Of a DNA stretch of 64,000 nt, positions 24,785 through 39,300 are shown one piece after another (position 1 is the stretch's first letter; the number at the start of each line of letters is the position of its first letter). The notes under the pieces were generated by a model. It had not been told where the DNA came from and did no database searches. It saw only the letters and a program-made list of their open reading frames with translations. The DNA is from Streblospio benedicti (lineage: Eukaryota > Annelida > Polychaeta > Spionida > Spionidae): positions 12,692,072 through 12,756,071 of the forward strand of contig CM032663.1 in assembly GCA_019095985.1 (NCBI GenBank), written 5' to 3'. The position numbers and the translations under genes are program-made.

Positions 24785-27300
24785 TGCATTGGATTTTTTT
24801 TTACTGTTGTGAATGGTTGTTGAGACATCATTTTTTTTCAGTAATGTGATGTGATTATGTTGAATTTCATATTTAGAAGTTTATGTAATTTACTATATTA
24901 AAAAATACTAACATTTATTTAAAAGTTGTTTATTTCACAATGTTTTTCAGAACAAATTCAGTAAATAAATAACTGATTTTACAAACAAAATTATTGAAAA
25001 TTCAATTTAACTTTTAACAGGACTTATGGTATGAAAAAAATCGCAGTAAGTTTAACATTTAACTGATGAAATTTTATAAATTTCTTATTTCATTCACAAC
25101 AAACTTTCCAGTGGCAATCCCACAGTAGAATAATGATCTTATACATGTATATAAAATGCATTGACGTTACCAAAAGCATCAGTTATGACCATTATCAAAT
25201 TTGAATAAAGTGATACTTCGTATTAATTTCACTTATTTACAAAATCTGCCAAATAGAATTTCATTTCAAGTCAATGCAGTTTGGTTGACAACTTAATTTC
25301 CTTGTTCACGCCAATTTTTTCTTGTATGACTACAAAGTAACAGTTTCATACGTTCACACACAATGAAAATATAAAGCACTCTTAAAAATAAAACTGAATA
25401 ATTTCAAACACTAGAAGTAGCTATTTAGATAACAACACCGGGTCGACAGAACATATAAGGGATGATGTACATTTTGTCATGCTCCACAAAAGTGGAGCAA
25501 TGTTCTCTTTTCTTGAACCATATTGTAATCCTGGTATGAGCAAAATTGGTGCACCAAAAATTGAAACCGAATATTTTGCACCTGAAAAAACACAAGGTGT
25601 GTGGTACTTTAGTTGATAAGTACAAAAGTGCTAAACTTAAATAATAGTGCTTTACACTATCCCTATAAAAGACTTCGAGAACGATATGTGAAATAAAGTT
25701 CTACTCTCTCCTTGATCGCTAGTGTGGTCATTACACCTTAAAATGGGCTAAAAAGAGAGACCTTTCATCAATGCCGGCTGGCAATAATCATTATAAATCA
25801 TTATTAACACAAGCAATAAAGAGAAATAGCTTTATGAGACAAAGGTTGTTCAAAAAGTTCCATTACAAAATTTTGCATTACAATGTTGATAAATAAGAAA
25901 TTCATTATAAATAAATATGCAGCCATGATATAACATTCAATCTAGATATGATTTCTCAAATGACCTCAATAATATTCTCCACAGTACAAATTTTATACAT
26001 ACAGATTTCTACAGCATTCAAAATATATATATTTATGCCGTTCATATATGTATAACTATAGACACTCAAATGGGCAAATTCATTAAAGAAACTTAAATTT
26101 GTAACAAAGATTGCAACATTGTAAAAGTAGTAACGCACAACATAAAAAGGTAAAATAAATTCTAAAGTGAAATACATGAACACTTGCTGTACAAAGTCAG
26201 CTTTACAATATCTAATTCCTTAGCACCTTTAAACATTCATGTACCCATGCTCTAGTTTTACCGGGAATCCACCCATAAATTTGACAGGTACTAGTAAATT
26301 CGACATGTACAATTGTACATGTAAAAAGCCCCAAACCCAAAACTTGACCAAAGTTCTTCTATACCGCTTTCAGGCAGTTACATGAATGCTTAGGGCAACT
26401 TGAACATAAATATATGCCTGTGTTCACACGTGAGCGATTTTTACCAGCGATGCACCAAGATCGCTTAAGAAATATTTTAGTGCAGATCAGAAAAATCGCC
26501 CATCCATTGAAGCGATTTCTAATTTTCCTTCATGTTCTCCTTCTTTTTGTCTAGTATAAAAATATCTGCTTGAAAATTTACATGAAAACCTTGTTCAACA
26601 TGAATGCAAATATCTCGTCGCATGAAAGTCGTTTACATGTGAGCACAAGCTATGGCAGCATATCAGTCATAACTTAGTGAAAAATCCATATTTTTCATAT
26701 TGATTTTTTTTTCCTATTACAGTTACTATACAAGTCAATCCTTGTAAAAAGAAATCCTTCAAGCACCATAAGCACGTTTACAATTCACAATTTCACATAC
26801 AGCAGTTCTAGCATTGTGCAGTATTTTTTGTGTACATTTAAGGAAACAAGTTATTCAGTATGGACATATCTAATAACCAGAATAGATTTTTTTCCCTTCC
26901 TCAAAGGTCGATAACTTCTTTAATTACAAAAACTTTCTTATTCAGTCATATTTTCCATTTCTTCAACATTACTAGTATCTGTTGCAAGACTATCGTTTGG
27001 AATATATTATACAAATGCACTCTGCACATTACCTAGGTACATATAAATTCAAATTAAATATTCTTTTCGATAATGTTTTCTCACATTTTGATTATCACAT
27101 CTCAGAATCAAAACAGCCATGAACATCTATTTATAAACAACCAAAATTATCTCTAAATTCACCTCCAAAATGCAACTAGCGGGAGTAGAAGTAAAGGATA
27201 TTTGGCTAAGTTAAAAAATACACGTGTCAAACCTTTGACAAAGAATATTCAGACATTTGACAACAGGAATCTTTATACATAAATGCATCTTTCTGAACTA
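24785..27300 (-). other. Convergent 3' region, probably including the DCP1 3' UTR
   Basis: No gene is seen between the CHMP1B poly(A) signal and the DCP1 stop. On the minus strand candidate poly(A) signals include ATTAAA at 26919-26924 and AATAAA at about 24915 and 24928, so the DCP1 transcript could end close to, or overlap, the CHMP1B 3' end. The region holds a perfect 8-bp hairpin with AAAA loop (25480-25499) and a 20-bp palindrome of ACATGTAC/GTACATGT arms (26303-26322). Transcript ends are inferred. Confidence 0.35.
25480..25499. repeat. Perfect 8-bp hairpin with AAAA loop
   Basis: TGCTCCAC, AAAA, GTGGAGCA. It lies in the presumed DCP1 3' UTR. It is not followed by a T run on either strand, so it is not terminator-like. 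Function unknown. Confidence 0.7.
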
Positions 27301-27387
27301 TCACAACTTGTCCGACTTGGAGATCAGTTCCTGATTCAAACTCTTCACATAGGCTTCATGAATCGATTGCAGGAAGTTGCCATCATT
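27301..27387 (-). CDS. DCP1: DCP1 exon 14, with stop codon
   Basis: Codes the last 28 residues, NDGNFLQSIHEAYVKSLNQ to SKSDKL, then TGA. It completes the trimerization domain, aligned to NDSSFLSTLHEVYLQVL of human DCP1A. Acceptor TTTTTTTAG. Confidence 0.94.
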   Translation of the reverse strand, partial: NDGNFLQSIHEAYVKSLNQELISKSDKL

Positions 27388-30300
27388 CTAAAAAAAGATA
27401 ACACAATATCCTTAAAGATAATTCATAAAAAACGACTATTAAGTGTGCTTATATTTCACAGCAAGCAACACTAAATGTTCATTTGTACATTTAATACTGT
27501 AAAACAGATGCCCATAAAATTCATTATTGAAATCAGTCACATCCATACAAACGTGAACCTTCTTACTTCTGGCAAAAATATCACGAACCTTGACCGTGTT
27601 AATTTTAAACAATTTTAAAGTTGTACACCTGGCATCACTCAGTAAACAGAAAAAAAGTTTAACTGAGGGGAGATAAAATATCTATATAAGCTTAGCACAT
27701 GCCATACAGATCGTGAACAAAAATATTGCAATTTTAAACATATATTGCCTAGAAATACTGTCACCAGAAATATGCAAATTCTCATCTTTAAAAAAAGTTT
27801 TACTAGAAATTTTATAGTTTCTGGATTCATAATATGTAGATACCAACTCAATGTTGGTGGCTAAGAAACTTACACTTTTTCACATGAAAGTGCCACGTTT
27901 CGGGGAAAAGCTTCCACTTCGAATGGCAACTGCGCAGATCTATTGCGCATGTTCTTGGCGCTTTTGTGTGAAAAAATGTAAGTTTGTGAGCCACCAACAT
28001 TATGTTGGTATCTACATATGCAAATTCTTGTTGTTTTTGGTGACTTTGTAACGTCCACCCAACCGCTGACCTTGAGCAGGTAGATGAGCGACTGCTGTAG
28101 CTGCTGAGCCGTGAGCGCCGCCACCTGGGGCTCCCGTGAGCCGGGGCCACTGCTGCCGGGGGTCACGGGGTCAGCAGACCGCGGCCGCACGGAGTCGCCG
28201 GCCGCAGCAGCGGGGCCGGACATCAGGTAGCTGACCGGGGGACGCATGTCCAGGCCTAAAGACAGACAGACAGACAGCAGCCTACATAATTTTGTACTTT
28301 ATATTTTTTCCTTCTATGCTATATCTTAAATATTCAAAAATTACTCAAAAGGTTTTTATTTTAAAGCTTTTCAACTATACAGAGACCTAATCATGGTATG
28401 GAAAAACATAAAGTACAAAAATAAGACCATATGCTATGTATAGATTCCATGAGATTAGTAATACCTTATATAACATTTCCATGAACTTAGTCGCACTCGT
28501 GAGAGTATCATACAACACCATAGAGGTGAGTCATGCGACATGACCAATCAAATGAACAGAAACAAACATCACCACCCATTCAATACCATTCTAATCCATA
28601 GAGCCAATATCACATCTGTGTGATCTATGTTAAATGAACAGAATCTAATGTGTGAATGTAGCGCTGGTAAAGCAGGATGGCAGCATACTAGCAGCTCGAT
28701 TACGCGAGATCTTACCTGGGAGTCCGGTGGCCACGGGCCTGGGCAGGCACGAGGACATGGGAGGCGACGTGGCCCTCAGGGCTGCGGCGGTCGACGACTG
28801 GAACACCATGGGCCCCAGCAGCACGCTGGTGCCGGGCGTGGTGGGGGCAACGCCGCTGCCACTGCCGCCAGAGCCACCGAGAGGGGAGGACGTGCCTCCC
28901 ACTAGACTGCCGCCACCGACCTGCTGAAACAGGGAGGTCGTCTGGTGATCAGCAACAGCACTAATGTGGGAAGTCCAACCAATATTGTAGGTGTGATACT
29001 CATTAGAAAAAATGTCCCTATATTGCCAAAGAGGATGTTTTTCATTTTCAAACTTCTCTCTTCCTCATATCTTTTTTATGAATAACTGTATATGATGCTA
29101 TCATTCTGGTCTCACAACCTTGGGGTCGTGAGTTCAAGTCCCGTCAGGGTCACTTGATATAGTAAAATGGAAGATGTCTCTTCAGCTATGTTACAGTGGC
29201 AGGAACGTGCTTGGCAGAACAGTGAGAGTAGAATTTCATATCTTTTTTAGCAAGCATATTTCTACCAATGATAGACATAGCTGAAGACAGGTTTTACAAC
29301 CCTAAACTTCGTTAATAAGACTAAAAACAATTTCTACAGTACGTATCTTTATGTTGATTGATAAGGTATGATACAAAGACACCTGTACTTCTTGCCAGCA
29401 TCATTTTAATTCAATCACCTACTTTAGGCTTAATATCTCTTCAAAGTAAAAAAATAAATGAAATACAGGAAGACTCATCAGAGATTTCACTACAAAAGAG
29501 TACATGTAAAACTAGAAATGTTTGTGATTTTAATTTTGCAATTTCGTGGTCCTGCGAAAACACAAACTTAAATAGTCCCCAAACATTCATAGTCCCACTG
29601 CTAATCGGTGGCGACTGCAGGATGGATAAAATTGCTTAATCTTAAATAGTCACAAAATAATTTTACAGATGAAAATAGCAAAATTCTAATGCCACAAAAT
29701 TTCCTTCATTTATACATCATATATTTTTCTGTGCTCAGTAAAAATGCGGTTACAAAACGTGGTGATTCGAATGCATGAGGGCCCTCTATTTATGAGGCTG
29801 TTGTGGTCCAACATTACAGTGTAACTTTTCTATTCAGACCAACGGCCGACTGTTTTTTCATTTCGTCTCACTGAAAAAGGTTGTTTCTTTATGGAGATGG
29901 TCTTATCACAGTCTCAAAGGACTAGTGACTAAAAAATGGCCTAGTCCTGCCCAAAAGTTACTTGTCCATACAAGTTGCCAAATGCTCAGCAGTAACTCGT
30001 ACGCAGGACGAGTGAATTGACATCAGCACTAGTTCTTTACCATACCTACAAGTCTGGACNGAGTGGACTAGCGACTAAATGGGAGACTGTATTATTTTAT
30101 AGGACTCTTAATTTGACATTCTATTTTGCATTACTAAGCTCGTGCCTTTAATGATAACCTGCCCTACCTGCGCTGCCATGGAGCTGCCCACGGTGTAGGC
30201 TGAGGGAGGCACCTGTGGTGCCCTGCCACCGCTGCCGGGGGTGGTTGTCACGGCACTGGCCACTGGCGGGGGTGGGGCAGCAGCGCCGCTCCACGCCAGG

Positions 30301-33300
30301 CGCGACGATGCGCCCGGCGGCGCCATCAGGTGGAGAGGAGCAGAACCAGAACCTGGGGAGAGATGATCATACATAACATTGGAATCATAGTATAAAAAGT
30401 TCTTGTAGCTGCTCGTACCATATCAAATTAAAACAGAACAAATTATGAAGTCCAAAAGGTACTAAATTTTATTAAAGTCACAAATTTTCGCATCTTCAAT
30501 GCTTTATCATTTAACATTTTTCACTTGATAAAGCATTGAAGATGCGAAAATTTGTGATTTTAATAAAGTTTAGTACTTTTGGACTGCATAATGTGTTCTG
30601 TTTTAATAGCATTGGATATTCTACTTCTTCCTTTGTACAGCTGCAATTATTCCAAAATTTTTCAAAAATGTTCAAAAGTAGATTGTAATTTTCAAATTTT
30701 ATTATTTATGACATTATTTCGACCTCTTGGTCCTTTATCAAATGTCACACGTGATAAGGACCAATGAGGTTGAAACAATGTCACAAATAATAAAATCTAA
30801 AAATTACAATCTACTTTTGAACATTTTTGAAAATTTTTGGGATAAATGCAGCTGTATAAAGGAAGAAGTAGAAAAATAATATGAGGCACGAAGCTGTTTA
30901 CCGAATAACAAGTATAGTATATAGAGGATTCATTGGACTTCAATAGTTATGATATAAGGTTATTCCAGTTATTTAAGTTAAACTTTGACATGTTTAATTT
31001 ACTTTAGCTTGTATCCCCAACTACAAATCATCTTTGAAACAAAAAGACAAAATAACACCAGACAACCATTTACATTGCTTTACTAACTGCCGAACCCGGC
31101 ACTGGTCTCTGCTGTCTGCTTATATTGTGATGGTTTCTAAATACTTTTATTTATATTCTTTAATAATCACATTGTAGTTTTTCATGGTTAAATAAAGAAT
31201 TTCTGATCAACATCAACCCGTGTGAATCGCAAAGCCTTGAAATCCACGCTGCCCTACCTGCGGAGGCGCTTGTGGCTGCTGTCTGCTGCGGCAGTATGTT
31301 GAGCGTGCGGCGCAGCATGGTGTTGGGGCTCTCGGGCTCCGTGGCCGGGGGCAGCGGGGGCGGGGGGTTCTGCATCAGTGACGACGAGGGCGGGGGCGGC
31401 CCGTTCTGGTGGTGGGACGGCACACTCATGGTCAGGGGGGCAGACTCCGCACCTGATGGGAGGTAGCCGTTTTTTGAAATGGTGTATACAATTTATGGAG
31501 TTCGATTGGGTACTGTAAGACTAGAAATGTTTGCGCACGATTTAATTTGTGAATTTCGTGGGTAGGTGCAAAAACGCAAACTTAAATAGCCTATGCAAAG
31601 TAGGTCAAAGATGGACCAAAATCGCAAAATTAAATAATCATAAATTAATTTATAGATGAAGATCACAAAATTTAATAGCCACGAAATATTCTAGTTTTAC
31701 AATACTCTTTGAAAGCTTATTTCTCTTTATCATCTTTAATTTTCCCAAACATTAGCACATAAAACTTTTATTTGTATTTTAAGCACAAAAAAATTATAAT
31801 AAACAAAGTTTAAAGTTAAAGTTCAAGCAAAAATAATAGTTATGAACAAAGGTATGAGCATAAAATTTTAATGGTTTCGGTGTCTTTGAAAACCGTGTTA
31901 CAAACCTGTTGTTTGTAGGACGCGCAGGTGGTTCATCCTTAATTTCCTCTACAATCGAATTCAAAATCACTGTTACTTTATTTTACTTGCAGCTGTACTT
32001 CACGATGTCCACAATTTTGCTACCATAGTTTCATAGATGTGGCGTAAAAAAAAGGTGCTTAAATTAAGCAGTTGATTCAGTCTAATTCAGGTTCAATCAT
32101 CAATGATACATCTTTTATTTAAATTCAAAATACCTTATATTTGAGCATTCCCTCATGTAACGAACTTTGCACTTTACATAACAAAAAGCGAAACACAAAA
32201 CAATAATTCAAAATGAAATAAATATACTATACTAGAGATAAGAGAGAAATAGCATATATTCAAAGTGCACATACCATGGAAATCTAACAGGGATCAGCTT
32301 TTCTTAAAAGGTTAGATCACCAATCGCTACAACCGGCCATTCACATATGATATACCGTGAATTGTACGTCTGACGTGAAATTTGGTGACCTCTATAACGG
32401 GGGAGCTCACGTCATACGTAAACTCACGGATTGTGTGCATGGCAGAACAGTGCGATTGATGCTCTATGGAATTTCACAAAGGTTTCCATGGAAAAATTGA
32501 TAGAACTTTCATATAGTATCTCGAAGAAAGTTAACAAATTTTCCTTTCAAGGGAAGGGAAGCATGTAACATGCTCTCAAGTCTCAACCCACTCGCACTGC
32601 ACAGTGCAGGTGCTCTGGCAGGTGCTGAAGCAGGTGCCCTGGCAGGTGTGCTGACCTGTTGGTATGGGCCTGATCTGGTGCTGCCGCTCGATCTCCTCTA
32701 GCGTGCTGCCACCTTGTGACGAGATGAGGCGGTGCAGGAAGCCGGGCTGACCGGCCCCCGCGGATACTGGCAGACCACCCGCCCCACCGCCAGGCTTACT
32801 GTGGGGGAAAGATATTATAGACATTAAACAGACTTTAAATATATCTAAGACAAAGAGTGAGAATAATGGTGATGATAAGACAGGCTAATACCATATAAAC
32901 TGTATAAAATTGCTGAGAATAGCAACTTCATAACACACTATTAAAATGATTTTCTTCAGTAAAATTAATAAATGTACCATTGCAAGTCTATGCTTGGAAC
33001 TGTATTGAAAACTCTTGCCACTAGGGGCGCTGCTGTATTATTGATCACCATTGCAACTGCTGAGTTTGGCATCTTATTCTATATCTTTGCTGTGGGGTTA
33101 ACAGCACGCAGCGTGATCGTAGATCGTGTATGTGTATATATACAGTAAAACCTCCAATTAACACAAACTCTTTATTGAGACCACCTCCTACAAGACCACT
33201 TTTCACTGTCCCAAACAGTCATAAAGCTACTAGAATGAACGTCTGTATAGACTACCTCTCTATTGAGACCACCGAACACTGGTCTCAAAGGTGGTCCTAA

Positions 33301-36300
33301 TAGAGATTCTACTGTATGTGTATAATAAAGTCTAGGGCATAACTGGCAGTACTGCTTCTCTACTGCCACAAGCTCAAGGAGACTGGGGATCAGTGATGGG
33401 GCGGGAATTCAATTATTCCCTGTCTTTGGGACCATTATGATAGAAACCAGGTGACTTACACATACTTTGTTACACTTAAGTCAGTCGCTCAATTTCAAAC
33501 TTCTTAAAAGAAATAATGGCAGCATTGCTAAATAGTTACAATGGGTATTGATTATCATTGATCAAACACTGTAACCAAATGCACATAATGACCCCAGTTG
33601 GAGTGCGTTGTGTTTTTGTTTTTATTTATATATTATTTTGTGTTTATAGGCTTATAACGTGTATAATGTCGTATATGTGTATGCATCTTTATATAAAACA
33701 GTACATCTTAACTAGTGATTTCAAATAGGCGATCAAATGAATAGTCATCATAAGATTAATTTAATATTCCTAGTACAGAATTACATATACTTCATTCAAT
33801 ATATACACCCATTGCCCTTTCATTAATTGTGTGTCTGGGACGCTTGATTGCGTGCCAGCACCAGTGCGAAGTTCTTTTATGTTTTTGTGGAGTAGCGGCT
33901 GTACACCGATACTCTATATATTCAAATAAATATTAAAAATATCAAGATAAAAGCTTAACTCATTTATGAGTGGAAATTTTACTTGGTAAATAGTAATAAA
34001 TTGGCTATTAATTATGAGCACGGATTTACGATGCGTGTATGCCGGGGGAGCGCACACATCCTCCCCCCTTTTCCACCAAATATTTCATTTTTATGTGTGT
34101 GGGGTTTTTTTTCATGTCCGCTAGCAATACATGTAGTGCGTACGAAACCTTCTAATATTCCTTAAATGCGCCCCACACCCTCCAAATCGTTTTTTTTTTT
34201 TTTTTTAGAACAGTATTTCAATCGATGTAAGGGCAGGTATTAGACATTTGCACCGTGCGTTGCGGTAGGTTAAGATAACTATCTCTGTAATAATGTCATT
34301 GAGCGAACATTCAAAGGGAGATCCGGTTTTTTTTAGAACGTGAGGGGGCACTCAAGGGATCTGATGGGTTTTATATGTGCTGTGAAAGTACGGCAAAAGT
34401 ATGTTTTTTGGCACTGCGATGACAATTGCTTAAGTTTGACATGTCTAATTTTTTCTATGGTCATTAGGTAAGCAGTACAGAGCCAGTGCTGAGCCAGAAT
34501 GTCCTCTTACATTATCACATGCTGTAGTTATGCAGATATGGAAAAATAAGTTCACTGTCCAAATGTCCGCACTGGCGCTTGTGCCCTAGGCTTAATCTCT
34601 ATAGCTTCTGTCAATAATTAATACTCGAAGACAGGTTCTTATATAGCTTTCTGTCAATAATTTTTATCGGAGGGTAGGTTTCATCTTAAATGTATTCTAT
34701 CTGTAGATGCGTTACGTGTACTTTGAATTTTGTCAAATCATAACAAGAGCAATTTTGGAAAGGAATGTTCATCTTATTTTAGAAAGAATGATCAAATTTC
34801 AACGATCATTTCTTATCATTTATAAGAGGGGGATACAAAATGCAAAAAAGTATTCTTAATTACATGTATGTTGCTATGGTTTCAATTTACATTATACAAT
34901 GCAGCGTAACGACAGCTAATTATAGTCAATTATTTAACTTCTTGCATATACACCAAACACAAATAAGAAAAAAAGCACAAGATCCTGCCTTACCCCTGGT
35001 TGTCTGAGAGGGTGGCACGCTTGAACAAAGCGTCCAGGGTGATCTGAGTGTTGGGAGTCACCGGGTCCAGAGCGGATGAATCTGCAAGTTTGAGAGAAGC
35101 TGTTTTAGGGATAAGATCAAATGAACATTAAACAATCAAGTATGACGGATGAAATTTGCTTCATAAGAAGGTCTCGATGGAAAACATAAGCAACTAATCT
35201 ACCGAAAATAAAATTTGATGCAAAAACAAAACTGAAACTAATCCACGTGTAAATATGCAACATTCATAAATAGTAGATTTTCTGTTTACCGGAATTTCCT
35301 ATTAAAAAAACATAGTCAACATGCGTCCATACCTTCACTGTCGCCACCGTGAGGCATTTTCACGGCCAGTGGTTTATGCAGGTTGGACGACTTTGTGGCC
35401 GCAGCGTTGGGATTGTCGATCATTGGTTTGGGTTTCGTAGCGCTTTGAACCGTTTCTCCAACTCCGTTCTTTTTGCCACGCACTTTGTTGGTTTCTGCTT
35501 TTTGCGATTGTTTTGTCTGAAAATATAAAACACGCCTTTTTTATAAATTTTTTGTTTTTTAAAACAGCTTCTTATCATGGTCTTTGGTTTAAAGTAAAAA
35601 AAAAAAAAAAAAATCACATATTTCATATAATGCTTTGTGTAATTTTCCAAGATAAAAACATGCAATAAAATCCACAATCAAACTAAATTACTAAAACATT
35701 CGCTATCATTGTCTATACCTCTGCAAAAATATTTAGCAGTTGATCAAGACTGTTAATTCAAGAGCAATTAGGAAACAAAATCATAAAATTGAAACATGTT
35801 ATAAATTCAACATCAACAAAAAATAACGCAGGCTCAGGATCAGGTGGGAAAGTGCAGCAGGACAAGTCACTGGAGATAAACTACAGTACTCAAAATTCAC
35901 TTGTCCTGCTCAAAATGTGCAAATTTCTACTCATCAATATGAGTGGACGAGTGCAAAATCCTAATCCTGAATAACTGATTGAAAAATTGAGTAAGCTTAC
36001 ATTTTTGATGAGGCGAGACAAATAGTTCTTCTATTTGAAATAAAATCAGTAAAATAAATATATAAACAATGAAGCTAAGTCTACAATAGAATAAAAAGAG
36101 GTAAAATAAATCTATAACAAGTCAAGCTAGATTAATTTTTCATTTCATAACTGTAATGTGAAATACAAAGTAATCAACGAACCTGGTCATATTCATGTTG
36201 CGCCTTGGACAGCATCTGCACAATGTCCACCCTCGGCCCGCTAGAAAAACAAAAATGTAAATGTTGATTAAAGAGATCTCCCCAGACAGCTTACAATTTG

Positions 36301-39300
36301 CACCAAACCATTGGCACACATCAGGGCATGAAATTCATGGCCTACTGGGTTGGCAAATATAAAAAGTAGCTGTCCCGGACAAACAGTGTCCAGCCTACTC
36401 CCAAAAGAGTAGCCTACCCGTGAACTTTTGAAACCAGTCGGCCAGAGCACAAATCAACCAGCACCGGGCCGGCAGGTAAGCTGTATTTCGTATTCTGCAC
36501 ACATTATTATTTTCTTTCAGAGTAATTCAGTGATCAACCTCTCACCTTGTGGTCTTGCGGTCAGTTTTTCCTTTCCTCCCCTTAAATCTAAGTCGGAAAG
36601 AGTAATGCCACTGATGGTTGAATAGAATAGTAACCCATATAAATGTTTTTACATTGATATAATATACAGATTGAAATTTACCCTTGACGACTATAAAGCA
36701 AATGGATACAGATCAAAACCTGTGCTATGATTATGGAAGACCTTACCAAATGGCATGGCGGGAGCAGGAGCAGGTATCTTGGGCTCTGCTATGCTGTCAC
36801 TCTCTGAGGCTCGGCGTTGAAGGCTGTTGCCTTTCTGTTTGCGGGTGTCCATTTGACTTGCCACTTGTACTAAACTGAAAAGACCAAAATTATGCTACAT
36901 TATGCATTTCTGCTGTTGTTTGTTTCAATTTCAAAGAAATAAAAATACTTGACCTCTCACAATTACAAATAACTGACATTCAACCAAATTACAATAGCCC
37001 AGTTTAGATGTTGTGAGGAAATATCAACATTACCATGTGTATGAATTAACCGTATAAAAGTATCCGAACAAATACTGAGGTTTTGCACTCTCTACTTGTT
37101 TTTTATTTTCATCATATAACTTAGCTGTACCATTACTGTATTGAGCATCACAGCAACAGCATGGTGGCTTTAGTGCTGACACCCATATGCAAAATATTAA
37201 CTACTCAATACTCAGGTTGTTTACAAAGGTAGTTCATGGCATGGATGATAGGTGTCAGCACAGAAGCGAGAACCATCGGGGATGAGTTTCTCTTGCAAGT
37301 GCTTGGAGTTTGCATTGTGGCTGTTTTGGAGAGTTTACTTTTAAACTGCTAAAAATTTAATTCGTACCACATTCTACTTCTACGTAACAAAACTTCATAC
37401 AAAGAGCCTCACTCAAAAGGAGATTTTTGTTGATAACTTATTGTTCAATCTATGTCTTAGAGGTGTCAAACTGTGCAAGTAAATCTGTAATATGAAAACT
37501 TTCATGCCAAAAAACTTTGTACTTCTAAGTTTCAGCAGAACTGAACAAAAGTTATGTACTTCTAAGTTTCAGCAGAACTGAACACAAGTTACATCTCACA
37601 CATCATAAACACTTGTGGTATGAACCTAAACTACGCAGATTTATCATGGGCGTCCACCTACCTGTTCATGAGTTGTCCTATTCGTGCACATTCATCCTTG
37701 TCATAGAACCACACGCCAAATATGTGAGCTGCAGACAGAAAAAAACATACTGTAAACCTCTCATAAGATGTTCTTGCATATTGTTTCTGAATAAAATATT
37801 CACATAATAAATATTAAGCTTTTTTTTACATTTACTGAAGTACTATGCTAAATAATTATGACAAATCTTAAATTAAATAATGCAAAAGTAACTGCAAGAT
37901 ACTGTACTAAAACCAAGTAATTGAACTATCCTGTAGGTTAATACACTAACATTATGCAGGCTATACCTTTCAATATTAACATATTTACATAAATAGTAAG
38001 TATAGTTCCTATTCAGGAATTTCATATCATAATAATCCCTTATAAGTGTACCAAGGTGCCATAATATATACTTTGTGACACAAATGCAAAAATCTACTCC
38101 CATTTCTTGAAAATCCTTGTTTGTTCAAAATAAATTTAAAAACATTCAATTTCAAATTTGTAATACATGTAGGTGTAAGAAAAAAACAGATACAGTTCTG
38201 GTGACCATTTAAAAATTATTACCATGTGATCATTTTAAAAACTCTTAGTAAGAAAATTCTTGTCTGTTGTTTTTGTTTTGGTTTTACGCGTAAGCAATTC
38301 ACTGGCCATTATATCGTAGTGTGATAAAAGTAAACAATTATTACATAGAACAAATAGTGATATTGTTATTTCTTCATGTATTCTAAACAATTGTTGTTTT
38401 CCTAACAAAAATATCAAGTGACCAAAATGTCATATAATAAAAATAATACACATAAAAGATTAAATAAAAAATATGAAATATGGGTGTTAAATAATAAAAC
38501 ATGATGCATGAGTGATGTAAAAAAAAACGTACGAAATTGTAAATAATCCTAATGGACATTAGTCGTTAATTGTTTATAAATCTCATTTTTTTCTTAAAGT
38601 TGAACATTAAAAAAATAACCCCACAACAAATTGTGATTGAAAAATCATATTAAAAAAAATTGAGTGAAAAATGTTTCGCTGCTGAAAAAATGTTGAATAA
38701 TGGTCCATGAGATATAAAACAAGAAATTTAGTAATAAATATGGTCTTTGACTTATGATAACCAAACATGAAGTTAGATAAAAAGAACACTTTAAAAAATG
38801 TTGCTTGTTAGCAGTTGGACAAAACTTTAGGTATTACAATATCTAAAATGCTTAGTATTGATACCACCGTTTCCCAAACAGTTATTGCATAGTTACAATT
38901 TTTTATTTCCTCACACTGAACACATTTTACTTGTCTACCTGGAAAATTAAGCTAATGAGTATAATTAACATGAAAACAATGTCATTGCAAACGTTAAATT
39001 ATAAATCTTTCCTGCTGTTACATTTAGTTATGAGGGTCAGTTATCCTTTTAGTATGTCACACAGCATACCAAGTACATTGTATATCAACAGCTATATATT
39101 AAATTGTCCAACTACGGTAATTGACTCTTTCATTTTTTCAATGATTACTCAGATGAGTTCACAATAGTGCTGACAAATTAACAAAGTTCACAAGCAGCAG
39201 AATTACGTTATCTTGGCAAATTTTAATTGGGGTAACGTACACTCAGAAGTCTCAACACCTCATCGTCTATGGGAACATTCACGTCATTTACAACGCCTAT

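Noticed and set aside
28627-28927. Plus-strand frames over DCP1 exon 12
   Set aside because: G+C-rich antisense shadows of the exon; the minus-strand frame matches DCP1 with good splice sites.
33018-33034. CTCF-like CCACTAGGGGCGCTG
   Set aside because: One base short of the CTCF core, and the phrase is common at the ends of invertebrate repeats; not enough for an insulator call.
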